From NCBI GenBank assembly GCA_040770625.1, contig JAXGIW010000003.1, forward strand, positions 62,001 through 126,000: a stretch of 64,000 nt of DNA, read 5' to 3'. This DNA comes from 58-81 sp012729145 (GTDB lineage Bacteria > Synergistota > Synergistia > Synergistales > Thermovirgaceae). The position numbers and the translations under genes were made by a program. A model generated the notes under the pieces. That model made no database searches. It worked only from the letters and a program-made list of their open reading frames with translations, and was not told the origin of the DNA. Of this stretch, positions 51,145-59,674 are shown piece after piece (the stretch's first letter is position 1; each line of letters opens with the position of its first letter).

Positions 51145-52386
51145 TCATTTTGCTCCGCTCACGATCTTCAGTTCAGGGCCCTTGGCCTCCACTTCGGGGT
51201 GCACCTGCCTCCAGAGCTTGACCGGGAGACCCCATATCCTTATGAAACCTGCGGCTGCCTCGTGGTCAAAGGCATCACCCTCTGAATATGTAGCCATGGT
51301 CTCCACATAGAGGGATTTCTCGGCCTTGATCCCGACAACAACCGAGGCTCCCTTGTAGAGCCGGACCCGGACAGTGCCTGTTACGTGCTCCTGGATAGAA
51401 TCGAAGAAGGCATCAAAGGCCTTTTTCAGCGGCGAGAACCAATATCCGATATAGGTCAGCTCCGCGTACTTGAGCGACAGCTCCGCCTTTGCGGCTATTA
51501 TGTCCTTGGTCAGGGTCATGCTCTCCAGGGCCTGGTGCGCCTGGAGAAGGACGACCGTCGCTGGGCATTCGTAGACCTCCCTGCTCTTGAACCCCACCAG
51601 CCTGTCCTCCAGCATATCTATGCGCCCCACTCCGTGACCGCCGGCGATCTTGTTCAGCTCGGCTATCAGCGTTACGCCGTCCATCTCCTTGCCGTTGATA
51701 GCAAAGGGGACCCCCTTTTCAAAGGATACCTCAATGTACTCCTGCTCGTCGGGGGCCTCCCAGGGGTCAACGGTCATTGTAAAAGCATCGCTGGGAGGTT
51801 CCGTCCAGGGGTCCTCCAGAGGACCGCACTCGATGGACCTGCCCCAGAGATTGCCGTCAATGGAGTAGGGGCTCGCCAGCGTGACCGGAACGGGGATGTT
51901 GTTCTCTTTGGCGTATTCGATCTCGACGTCCCTCGAGAAGTGCCAGTCCCTGACAGGAGCTATGACCTTCAGGTCGGGGTTCAGGGCATTGGTGCATACC
52001 TCTATCCTTACCTGGTCCTGCCCTTTGCCTGTACATCCATGGGCTACCGCAACGGCGCCCTCCATATCGGCGACCCATGCAAGGTACTTTGCGATCAGAG
52101 GCCTTGAAAGGGCAGAATTAAGGGGGTACTTGCCCTGGTAGAGGGCGTTGGCTTTCAGGGCAGGCCAGACCATGGTTTCCACGAACTCCTGCCTGAGGTC
52201 CATCACGTATGCATTGACGGCTCCAACCTTCAGGGCCTTCTCCTTGACCCCCTCAAGATCGATGGTCTGCCCCACGTCAGCCGTAAGGGTCACTACGTCA
52301 TACCCCTGATCCCCAAGCCACTTGATCGCCACCGATGTATCAAGACCGCCGCTGTAAGCAAGAACTACCTTTCCCTTGTATTCCAT
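51145..52386 (-). CDS. argG: Argininosuccinate synthase
   Basis: 413 residues. Joins citrulline and aspartate in arginine synthesis. The PP-loop VVLAYSGGLDTSVAIKWL, the citrulline/aspartate segment AVAHGCTGKGQDQVR and ENNIPVPVT are present. No argH lies nearby. Expression is governed by a T-box leader (52413-52762) with a perfect-consensus promoter. Confidence 0.97.
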   Translation of the reverse strand: MEYKGKVVLAYSGGLDTSVAIKWLGDQGYDVVTLTADVGQTIDLEGVKEKALKVGAVNAYVMDLRQEFVETMVWPALKANALYQGKYPLNSALSRPLIAKYLAWVADMEGAVAVAHGCTGKGQDQVRIEVCTNALNPDLKVIAPVRDWHFSRDVEIEYAKENNIPVPVTLASPYSIDGNLWGRSIECGPLEDPWTEPPSDAFTMTVDPWEAPDEQEYIEVSFEKGVPFAINGKEMDGVTLIAELNKIAGGHGVGRIDMLEDRLVGFKSREVYECPATVVLLQAHQALESMTLTKDIIAAKAELSLKYAELTYIGYWFSPLKKAFDAFFDSIQEHVTGTVRVRLYKGASVVVGIKAEKSLYVETMATYSEGDAFDHEAAAGFIRIWGLPVKLWRQVHPEVEAKGPELKIVSGAK

Positions 52387-52412
52387 TCCTGTCCCCTCCT
52401 TTTGTAAGTAAC

Positions 52413-52447
52413 AAAAAAGCTCGCCCCTTCTTTCGAAGGGGCGAGCT
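52413..52447 (-). terminator. T-box terminator of argG
   Basis: A 12-bp stem (AGCTCGCCCCTT/AAGGGGCGAGCT) with a short CGAAAG loop region and a T-run; competes with the T-box antiterminator. Confidence 0.92.
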
Positions 52448-52590
52448 TGACTCGCGGTGCCACCCTACTTTTCGGCCCCCAGGCCTACTCTCACGGCTTT
52501 AAACCGTTCCCCCCTACTTGCCCTGCAAGAGGGCTTTCTTCGGGGGCCGGCTCGGGGGCTCTATTCAGTCGGTCTCGACGAGGAACGCTT

Positions 52591-52725
52591 TCAGCGGTTT
52601 GCATCCCCTCTCTGTCGACGAGCACACGACCTACTCTTCCCCGTCATCGCCGCCTCATGCGCGAACTCCGACGCAGATAGAACAGGTCTTATTCGTCTCG
52701 CTCGTCTCATACGGGTAACTGCCAT
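52591..52725 (-). CDS. Possible arginine-rich leader ORF in the argG T-box
   Basis: An ATG at 52725, about 37 nt after the predicted transcription start, opens a 44-codon frame. Codons 5-13 read R-M-R-R-A-R-R-I-R (six Arg, mostly AGA and CGA), and 11 of 44 residues are Arg. The frame runs through the stem I region of the T-box. The upstream Shine-Dalgarno is weak (AAGG at 11 nt). It could be a leader peptide or chance. Confidence 0.35.
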   Translation of the reverse strand: MAVTRMRRARRIRPVLSASEFAHEAAMTGKSRSCARRQRGDANR

Positions 52726-52768
52726 AACCGCACCAACCTTGTTGAGATCGTTCCAACCGATAGCGGAG

Positions 52769-52797
52769 ATTATACACAGACCCCCGGAGAATGTCAA
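52769..52797 (-). promoter_or_regulatory. argG promoter (perfect consensus)
   Basis: On the minus strand: -35 TTGACA, 17-bp spacer, -10 TATAAT, all matching consensus exactly. The -35 box overlaps the surE stop codon. Confidence 0.92.
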
Positions 52798-53576
52798 CGC
52801 TGCCGTTCCTCGAACCCAGCCTCACGAAGGAGCTCTATGGAGGGGTAGTGGGTCATGTCCATGTGTATCGGGGTGATGGAGACGAACCCTTCAGCGACCG
52901 CTCTTACATCGCTGCCCTCCTCCATTACATCCTCCGGTCTTCCCGATACCCAGTAGTATGGCCGCCCCTTCGGATCCTTCAGGGGGGTCACCTTCTCCCT
53001 GTAGATACGGACCCCTTTCCTTGTGACCCTGAAGCCCTTAAGGTCGTCTCCAGCAATATTGGGAACGTTGACATTAAGCAGGACCCCTTCAGGAAAGGGG
53101 AACTCCACGAAACTCCTTAGAAGGGACACCGCAGCAGAAGCCGCTGTATCGTAATGCTCCTGCCCGTCGCCGGGGGACCAGTTGAGGGAGACTGCGATGG
53201 AAGGTTTCCCCAGGAAGTGACCCTCCATGGCCGCCGATACCGTCCCCGAATAGGTCAGGTCGTCGGCAAGGTTGGGCCCCCGGTTGACCCCGGAGATGAC
53301 CATTGCCGAATCGGGGGCAACTGCCTCCAGGCCAAGGACAACACAATCCGACGGGGTCCCGTCGCTGGCGTAGACCTTGACGCACCCCGGATATCCACCG
53401 CCCTCGACCTCCCATAGACGAAGAGGTCTGTTGAGGGTTATCGCGTGACCCACGCTGCTGCGCTCCCTGTCAGGAGCCACTACGCACGGTTCATAACCGC
53501 TATCGTGGAGCTTCCTGGTCAGGACGATTATTCCCGGTGCAAAAACGCCGTCGTCGTTTGAGACGAGAACTTTCAA
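52794..53576 (-). CDS. surE: 5'/3'-nucleotidase SurE
   Basis: 260 residues. Metal-dependent phosphatase on nucleoside monophosphates. The N-terminal VLVSNDDGVFAPGI supplies the two Asp ligands; SDGTPSDCV and SGVNRGPNLADDLTYSGTVSAAMEG are conserved. TTG start with AAAGGAGAG 9 nt upstream. 16 bp after the site-2 protease gene. Confidence 0.95.
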   Translation of the reverse strand: MKVLVSNDDGVFAPGIIVLTRKLHDSGYEPCVVAPDRERSSVGHAITLNRPLRLWEVEGGGYPGCVKVYASDGTPSDCVVLGLEAVAPDSAMVISGVNRGPNLADDLTYSGTVSAAMEGHFLGKPSIAVSLNWSPGDGQEHYDTAASAAVSLLRSFVEFPFPEGVLLNVNVPNIAGDDLKGFRVTRKGVRIYREKVTPLKDPKGRPYYWVSGRPEDVMEEGSDVRAVAEGFVSITPIHMDMTHYPSIELLREAGFEERQR

Positions 53577-53592
53577 GAGGCTGCACTCTCCT

Positions 53593-54198
53593 TTAGAGTA
53601 TCAGGTGAAAAAGGGTCATTATGATAGGGCTGATGATGGCCTGGACCACTCCGAGGACAAGCAGGGCCATCAGGACGAAGAACCCGTACCTCTCCAGCCA
53701 GAAGAACCCCCTGAGCCACGACGCCGGCAGGAACACGTAAAGTAGTTTGGAGCCGTCGAGGGGAGGAATGGGGATCAGGTTGAAGACCCCCAGGCCTAGA
53801 TTGATCAGGACCATCAGGACTATGAACCTTCCAAGGGCCGGAATGGCGATGAAGGGACCGGGGAAAAGGCGCACCAGCAGCCCGCAGGCGACTGCGGTGA
53901 GCAGGTTGCCAGTTGAACCCGCAAGGGACACGATCACCAGATCCCGTCTTGGGTGCCTGAAGTGCCTCGGTTCGATAGGGACCGGCTTGGCCCACCCGAA
54001 TCGGAAGATGAGCAGCATAAGGGCTCCGATGGGATCAAGGTGAGCCAGGGGGTTGAGCGTCAACCTACCCATTCTCGCCGCCGTAGGGTCTCCCAGATAA
54101 TGAGCAGCGTAACCGTGGCAGAACTCGTGGAAAGTAATGGCCCAGAGGACCGCCGGAAGGCTCAGCAGCAGGTCCCCAAAAGCTGGAAAATGACCCAA
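53593..54198 (-). CDS. Site-2 protease family (M50) membrane metalloprotease
   Basis: 201 residues with several membrane helices. The zinc motif HEFCH (HExxH) is at about residue 24 and the second ligand motif NLIPIPPLDGSK near residue 150. This is the short group without a PDZ domain (YwhC/Rip3-like), probably cutting membrane-embedded substrates; target unknown. TTG start with GGGAG about 9 nt upstream. It follows the tRNA nucleotidyltransferase gene by 4 bp. Confidence 0.9.
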   Translation of the reverse strand: MGHFPAFGDLLLSLPAVLWAITFHEFCHGYAAHYLGDPTAARMGRLTLNPLAHLDPIGALMLLIFRFGWAKPVPIEPRHFRHPRRDLVIVSLAGSTGNLLTAVACGLLVRLFPGPFIAIPALGRFIVLMVLINLGLGVFNLIPIPPLDGSKLLYVFLPASWLRGFFWLERYGFFVLMALLVLGVVQAIISPIIMTLFHLIL

Positions 54199-54202
54199 AC
54201 CG

Positions 54203-56851
54203 TTACACTCCCTCTCCTTTGCCCCTCCCCGAAGCTGAATTGCCGGGGGGGAATTTTTCTCTGATCCATTCTATTTCATCTTCCCGGGTCTCTACATCCC
54301 CATCCAGCCGGGCGGTCTGGAGACTGGAAAGGATGACCCCTATCAGCGGACCTTCTTGATACTCCATCTCCAGAAGATCACGGCCGACAAGCATGGGCTG
54401 GACCTTCTGAAGGCGGGTAAGGAAGAGAAGGATCCTTCTCCTCACGCGCCAGCGCTCCGTGGCAGCAGCCCAGAATAACGCCGTGATGGGGCTGTACTCC
54501 TTCAGGAAGATGAAAATTTGCGAATGTTTCTTCTCCCCTCTTCCGCCAAGCCTGTGTTCGGCGGCTCCCAGTTCGAAAAGCCCTTTTATCGCTATGTCCC
54601 TCTCCGCAGGAGAGAGGTTGAGCCGGTCGAGCACCTGCAGGTCGACCGTATCGGGGGAGTCGAAGAGCAGGGCCATCAGGAAAAATAGCCACTGTCTGTC
54701 ACCCATGTCAGGTATATCCCTGGAGAGTCTTTTCCTGAACGCCTCAAGCCGCCTTGTGGTCCTGAAGGCCCCCTTGTCAACCAACAGACCCGGGAAGACC
54801 GCCCTCCAGAAGCCAAGAGCGTTCAGTCTTCTTACCACTGCCAGAACGTTTTTCTCCATGAGAAGTGGTTCTACCTCGCTCCTGAGACGGACGCCGGACA
54901 GCAAAGACAGAAGACCACCCTTGATGCAGTTCTCCAGAAGCCGGAGTGTGTTGTCCTCGATGCGTAAGCCCAGTCTCTGTTCGAGACGTATCCCCCTGAT
55001 CGCCCTGGTCGGGTCCTCCACGAAGCTGAGATTGTGAAGAACTCTCAGGAGCCTGTCCTTTACATCCCTTCTGCCGCCAAAGTAATCGACCAGGGTCCCC
55101 CAGTTCCCGGCGGTTATCGACACAGCCATGGCGTTGACAGTGAAATCTCTCCGGTACAGGTCGTGTTTGATCGAATCTACCGAGACCTGGGGCTGGGCCA
55201 CCGGGTATTCGTAAAACTCCCTTCTTGCTGTGGCGACGTCGACCTTGCGCCCGTCGGGGAAGATGATGGTCCCCGTCCGGAACCTCTGGTGGATCGCCAC
55301 CCTGGCCCCGTCCCTGACCCAGGATTCGAGGAAGGCAACGGCGTCCCCTTCAACGACGATATCGAGGTCTTCATTAGGCCTTCCAAGTAACAGGTCCCTT
55401 ACAAAACCACCGACAACGTAGGCTCTCATCCCCATCTTCGAGGCTCTCTCCCCCATTTTTCTCAGAAGAGAGGAGACCGGGGCCTTGAGGAAGGTCGCCA
55501 TAATACCTGAAACGTTCTCTATCCAGGGCATCTCCGGAGCGATCGCCCTGGTCTCGGCTGGCAGAGATCTGGGGAAGAGGGCCCTCAGAATATCCGTCCT
55601 GGTGACTATCCCCATCAGCTGGCCCTCACCTGTCACCGGCAGCCTGCCGATGTTCCTGGAGACCATCATCCTGTGGGCTTCGGCGACTGCCGCTCCAGGC
55701 CCTATCGTAAGCGGGTCCTCCGTCATGTAGTCCTGGACGAGAGCTGCGCCAAGACCATGGGTCTTGGCGCGGTCGAGGTCCTTTCTTGTTATGATCCCCC
55801 TGATCTTTCCCTCGAGGACCACCGGGAGGGCGGCGTGTCCATACCTTATCATCAGCCTGTAGGCGTCCTCTACCGACATTTCCGGGGATATGGCCATCAC
55901 CGGGCTGGTCATGACCTCTCCGACGGTAACAAGGGGCTGGATGGACTGTTCAAGTCTCGCCTCGAGATCCGCAAGCACCTCCTGGGGGTTTACTCCGGTC
56001 AGAGTAACCGCAGCTGCCTGGGAATGTCCTCCACCCCCCAGGGGCAAGAGAAAATTGGCCACATCCAGTATCTCCTCCCGCCCCCGGGCGACCACATATA
56101 CCCTTTTCTCCATCTGGACAGCGGCAAGAGCCACGTCGGCATCGAAATAGTCCCTGAGCCTGTGTACGAAAAGGGAAAGGCCCTCCACGTAAACTGGGTT
56201 CGTCATCGACGAAAGGACCACTTTGGCACCGTGAATATATCTCTCTCGGGCACTCTCGATCAGCCTGTCCAGGATCCTTCTTTCGGAGCTGTCCAGAGAA
56301 AGCTCAATGTGAGCCGGAATGGCGGTCATGTCAGCCCCAAGCTCCTTCAGTTTCAGGATGACCCTGAAGTCCTTCTCGGAGGTGGCGCCGAAGGTCAGTG
56401 CCCCCGTGTCCTCGTATATGCCCATGGCAAAAAGGGTGGCCTCCTGCGGTGTAACCGGGATACTTGTATCAAGGATTTTCTCCACCAGGAGTGTGGTCGT
56501 GGCACCCACGGGCTCGATAAGCGAATAGGAGGCTACGATGTCGTCCTGGACCGCCGCATGATGGTCGTAGACGTGCACCTCCAGCCCCGGACGGCCAAGG
56601 ATCCCTGCAAAGGATGCTATCCGGGCAGGGGAACGGGCATCGACCACGATCAGCATTGAGATCTTGTCCATGTCTACCTGGCTTGGTGTAAGGATCTCCC
56701 ATCTCCCGGGCGTTCTCTTGAGAAACTCCCTGACGTTTCTCCCCGCTGAACCCGAAAAACATGCCCGGGCCCCCGGGTATAACTTCGAGGCGGCCACCAT
56801 GCTGGCCAGTGAATCAAAATCGGCACCGATATGGGTGGTGATGATCTTCAA
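54203..56851 (-). CDS. DHH-CBS-CBS-tRNA nucleotidyltransferase/poly(A) polymerase fusion
   Basis: 882 residues. Domains in order: DHH phosphoesterase (THIGADFDSLASMVAA, VYDHHAAV, and a DHHA1 with LGGGGHSQAAAVTL), two CBS domains (about 315-430), then a class II nucleotidyltransferase head (YVVGGFVRDLLLGRPNEDLDIVVEGDA, RRDFTVNAMA, EDPTRAIRGIRLEQRLG) and RNA-binding helices. The catalytic DLD is intact. Similar large fusions exist in several deep-branching bacteria and add A or CCA to tRNA; which one cannot be told. Overlaps the coaE gene by 4 bp. Confidence 0.92.
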   Translation of the reverse strand: MKIITTHIGADFDSLASMVAASKLYPGARACFSGSAGRNVREFLKRTPGRWEILTPSQVDMDKISMLIVVDARSPARIASFAGILGRPGLEVHVYDHHAAVQDDIVASYSLIEPVGATTTLLVEKILDTSIPVTPQEATLFAMGIYEDTGALTFGATSEKDFRVILKLKELGADMTAIPAHIELSLDSSERRILDRLIESARERYIHGAKVVLSSMTNPVYVEGLSLFVHRLRDYFDADVALAAVQMEKRVYVVARGREEILDVANFLLPLGGGGHSQAAAVTLTGVNPQEVLADLEARLEQSIQPLVTVGEVMTSPVMAISPEMSVEDAYRLMIRYGHAALPVVLEGKIRGIITRKDLDRAKTHGLGAALVQDYMTEDPLTIGPGAAVAEAHRMMVSRNIGRLPVTGEGQLMGIVTRTDILRALFPRSLPAETRAIAPEMPWIENVSGIMATFLKAPVSSLLRKMGERASKMGMRAYVVGGFVRDLLLGRPNEDLDIVVEGDAVAFLESWVRDGARVAIHQRFRTGTIIFPDGRKVDVATARREFYEYPVAQPQVSVDSIKHDLYRRDFTVNAMAVSITAGNWGTLVDYFGGRRDVKDRLLRVLHNLSFVEDPTRAIRGIRLEQRLGLRIEDNTLRLLENCIKGGLLSLLSGVRLRSEVEPLLMEKNVLAVVRRLNALGFWRAVFPGLLVDKGAFRTTRRLEAFRKRLSRDIPDMGDRQWLFFLMALLFDSPDTVDLQVLDRLNLSPAERDIAIKGLFELGAAEHRLGGRGEKKHSQIFIFLKEYSPITALFWAAATERWRVRRRILLFLTRLQKVQPMLVGRDLLEMEYQEGPLIGVILSSLQTARLDGDVETREDEIEWIREKFPPGNSASGRGKGEGV

Positions 56852-57738
56852 CCCTTGTCACTCCCCACGGCCCGCATCAGTACTTCTTTCGGAAGGCGTC
56901 TCTCCCCGGACAGGATCGAGCAGACCGGTCCTCCCTCGCCTGATATCCTTGCAGCCATGGACCTGGTCTCCTCCAGGTCTTTGGGTCTTACGATCGCGGA
57001 GACGATCAGGCCAGGATCCACGTGGAAGACGTCCCTCCACTTGCACTCCTCACCAGGAGCTATCTCCACCTCGAGGACCCTCCCGTTTCGGGAGAGTTCA
57101 CGAAAGAGTCGGCGGGAGGCTCCAGGCGAACCCAGCGCGAAACAGACCCGCACCAGGGAGGATAGCGAGAGCAAGCGGGATCCCAGCTCCCTGGCTCTCT
57201 CTTCCAGTTCCTCCCGGGTCCCGTCGTTACAAAGGACAAGGTCGGCCATCTTTTTTTTCCTGTCCGATCCCAGGAGCCAGCGCTCGCGCCTCCTTAACTC
57301 ATCCCTGTCCCAGCCCCTGGAAGCGTTGCGGATGACCCTCTCATCTTCAGGAGCTTCAATGTAAACGGTGAGATCGATCCAGTCCGGCACCCCGTTCTCG
57401 AACATCAGGGGGATCTCTGCAACGATCCACCCGTCCAGGCTTTCGACAACCCTCTCCATCTCCTCTCTCACAAGAGGGTGGATAGTCTCGCAGACCCATC
57501 GGTACTCCTTCTCATCTCCGAAGACTATCCGGGAGATGGCCGAATGGTCCAGAGCCATTCCGGGTCTAAGTATCCTCTCACCCCATCTCCCTGCGGCGAG
57601 TTCAACCATCTCGTTTCTCTTCCAGAGCGCCGCCACGATCGTGTCGGCGCTGACAACATGCGCCCCCAGGGATGCCCAGACTGACGAGACCGTTGATTTA
57701 CCAGCCCCAACGTCTCCGGTAAGGCCTACCACCAGCAT
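56848..57738 (-). CDS. coaE: Dephospho-CoA kinase with extra C-terminal CutA-like domain
   Basis: 296 residues; CoaE alone is about 200. Residues 1-~190 are CoaE: VVGLTGDVGAGKSTVSSVW (P-loop), SADTIV, IHPLVREEM, AEIPLMFENG and RRERWL. About 100 extra residues follow (from SLVRVCFALGSPGASRRLFREL to the end) with the beta-alpha order and a CKWRDVFHVDPGLIVSAIVRP block reminiscent of CutA1. ATG 57738 has GGAGG 9 nt upstream and overlaps the helicase gene by 41 bp. Confidence 0.9.
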   Translation of the reverse strand: MLVVGLTGDVGAGKSTVSSVWASLGAHVVSADTIVAALWKRNEMVELAAGRWGERILRPGMALDHSAISRIVFGDEKEYRWVCETIHPLVREEMERVVESLDGWIVAEIPLMFENGVPDWIDLTVYIEAPEDERVIRNASRGWDRDELRRRERWLLGSDRKKKMADLVLCNDGTREELEERARELGSRLLSLSSLVRVCFALGSPGASRRLFRELSRNGRVLEVEIAPGEECKWRDVFHVDPGLIVSAIVRPKDLEETRSMAARISGEGGPVCSILSGERRLPKEVLMRAVGSDKG

Positions 57739-59674
57739 AGGATGCTTCCTCCCCGCCCATATCTTCGGTCTCCTTGAATTCATCAGGGATCTCCCACAGG
57801 AATCGGGAGAAACCGTTCCTCTGTACCGTTCCGAAAAGAACCCTGCTTCTTGCCCCTGAAAGATAGAGCCTCTCCTCGGCCCTTGTCATACCCACGTAGC
57901 AGAGCCGGCGCTCCTCCTCGAGACTGTCAGGATCGTCCATGCATCGGTAGTGAGGGAATATGGCTTCCTCCAGACCTACAATGAATACCGCGGAGAACTC
58001 CAGTCCCTTGGCAGCGTGGAGGCTCATCAGGTTCACCGATTCCGTCTCTTCATCAACAAGGTCCATGTCGGTAACCAGGGCGACCTCTGCAAGCATCGTC
58101 TCGAGCCCCTCTGTCGAAGAGGTGACGGACAGGAGTTCCCTGACGTTGTCAACCCTCTCCCTCCACCCTTCGGGGTCCATCCTTATCAGTTCCCTTTCAT
58201 AACCGGTTCCTTCCAGTATGTATTCTACGACGGAGGGGATCTCTCCGCTCCGTTTAATGATCTCGCCCATGTGGACTCCGAGCTCTATTGCTCCCTTGCC
58301 GGCCTTTCCGGGCAGACCGGCCCCGTCCTCGGACAGCTTCGCCCAGATCCCGGGTCCCTGCTCGCCGGAAGCTCTTATATACTCCTTGAGCTTGTCAATT
58401 GATTTTTTCCCCAGGCCCCGGGAGGGTATGTTACCTATCCTGTCCAGGGCTGCCTCATCAAGGGGGTTGACGGCCAGCCTCATGAAGGAGACGGCATCCT
58501 TGACCTCCCTCCTCTCGTAAAAGGCCGTTCCCCTTACTATCCTGTAGGGAATATCGTTCCGGAGGAACATCTCCTCGTAGAGCCGGCTCATGGCATTTAT
58601 CCTGTAAAGTACGGCCATGTCGCCGAACCTGAAACCAAGCCCCCTGAGCTTCAGCACCTCCTCGGCAACGTAAGCCGCCTCGTCCCTCTCGCTGCCCGCC
58701 AGCAGGATCCGGATCTTATCGCCGCCGCTTCTCGAGGTCCAGAGCTTCTTCGGCTTTCTTCGGAAGTTGTTCCTGATGACTCCGTTCGCGCCTCCCAGAA
58801 TGTTGGAGGTAGAACGGTAGTTCTGCTCCAGGACAAAGACCTTTGCATCGGGAAAATCCTTCTCGAAGTTCAGGATCATGTTCATATCGGCCCCGCGCCA
58901 GCCGTATATGGACTGATCAGGGTCGCCGACGACCATGATCCTGTTCCGGCCGGATGACAGGGCTTTCAGGAGAAGATACTGGGGGCGGTTGACGTCCTGG
59001 TATTCGTCGACCAGTATCCAGCCGAACCTGGCCTTCTCCCTCTCCAGCAGCTCCCGGTCCTTTAGCAGCAGGTGCAGTGGCAGCACGAGAAGGTCGTCGA
59101 AATCGACGGCGCCCTGCCTGGTCAGCCCCTTTTGGTATTCTTTAAAGACGGCGCCGGCGGGGAGATCCATCTCCACCGGCTGAAGACTTCGCGGATCCCC
59201 TTCGCTCTTTGCTTTTGAGATGCATTCCAATATCCACCCAGGCTCGTACTGCTTCTGGTCGATATTCAGCTCCTTCATCACAGCCTTCACCAGCGACCTT
59301 GAGTCCGACCTGTCAAAGACGGTTGACGCCCTCCGTCCCGTGATCCTCTCGAGATCTTTGTAGTTCCTTATCAGGAATCGCAGACCGTAGGAGTGGAAGG
59401 TTCCTATATCCAGGCCGGCAAGGTCGTTGTCCAGGAGCCGGGCGACCCTCTCCTGCATCTCCCGGGCGGCCTTGTTGGTGAAGGTGACGGCCATTATCGA
59501 ACGGGGGTCGAGATCGTGCTCAGATACCAGCCATGCGAACTTGTGGGCGAGAACGCGGGTCTTGCCGCTTCCCGCCCCGGCCAGGACCAGCAGGGGCCCG
59601 GAACAGTAGCGAACAGCTTCGGCCTGGCTTTCGTTCAGGGACGCGATCAGGCTCTCACCGCCTTTCTCCTTCAA
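57698..59674 (-). CDS. UvrD/PcrA/Rep-type superfamily 1 DNA helicase
   Basis: 658 residues. A 3'-5' helicase for repair and replication. Motifs: Q-motif LNESQAEAV, Walker A LAGAGSGKTRVL, TFTNKAAREMQERV, Walker B VDEYQDVNRPQ, GDPDQSIYGWRGAD, LEQNYRS, LMSLHAAKGLEFSAVFIVG and YVGMTRAEERLYL. The start is probably TTG 59674, overlapping the hypB stop, with AGGGGG 8 nt upstream; GTG 59716 is a longer option inside hypB. PcrA versus Rep cannot be decided. Confidence 0.94.
   Translation of the reverse strand: MKEKGGESLIASLNESQAEAVRYCSGPLLVLAGAGSGKTRVLAHKFAWLVSEHDLDPRSIMAVTFTNKAAREMQERVARLLDNDLAGLDIGTFHSYGLRFLIRNYKDLERITGRRASTVFDRSDSRSLVKAVMKELNIDQKQYEPGWILECISKAKSEGDPRSLQPVEMDLPAGAVFKEYQKGLTRQGAVDFDDLLVLPLHLLLKDRELLEREKARFGWILVDEYQDVNRPQYLLLKALSSGRNRIMVVGDPDQSIYGWRGADMNMILNFEKDFPDAKVFVLEQNYRSTSNILGGANGVIRNNFRRKPKKLWTSRSGGDKIRILLAGSERDEAAYVAEEVLKLRGLGFRFGDMAVLYRINAMSRLYEEMFLRNDIPYRIVRGTAFYERREVKDAVSFMRLAVNPLDEAALDRIGNIPSRGLGKKSIDKLKEYIRASGEQGPGIWAKLSEDGAGLPGKAGKGAIELGVHMGEIIKRSGEIPSVVEYILEGTGYERELIRMDPEGWRERVDNVRELLSVTSSTEGLETMLAEVALVTDMDLVDEETESVNLMSLHAAKGLEFSAVFIVGLEEAIFPHYRCMDDPDSLEEERRLCYVGMTRAEERLYLSGARSRVLFGTVQRNGFSRFLWEIPDEFKETEDMGGEEASYAGGRPYRRRWGW

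Larger units (their letters stand above)
52413..52762 (-). ncRNA. T-box riboswitch leader of argG
   Basis: On the minus strand the T-box sequence AGGGTGGCACCGCGA lies at 52452-52466, followed by a strong terminator (GCTCGCCCCTT/AAGGGGCGAGC plus TTTTTT, 52413-52447). Stem I features are upstream: GATGACGGGGAAGAGTAG, the AGAGA bulge and an apical stem GGGATGC/GCGTTCC. The specifier-loop 3' side reads GACTGAATAGAG (52559-52570); AGA (Arg) is the biologically sensible specifier but the alignment is not certain. Uncharged tRNA would favour antitermination and argG expression. Confidence 0.92.

Noticed and set aside
55673..56659. 328-codon open frame on the plus strand
   Set aside because: Antisense shadow of the DHH-CBS-nucleotidyltransferase gene.
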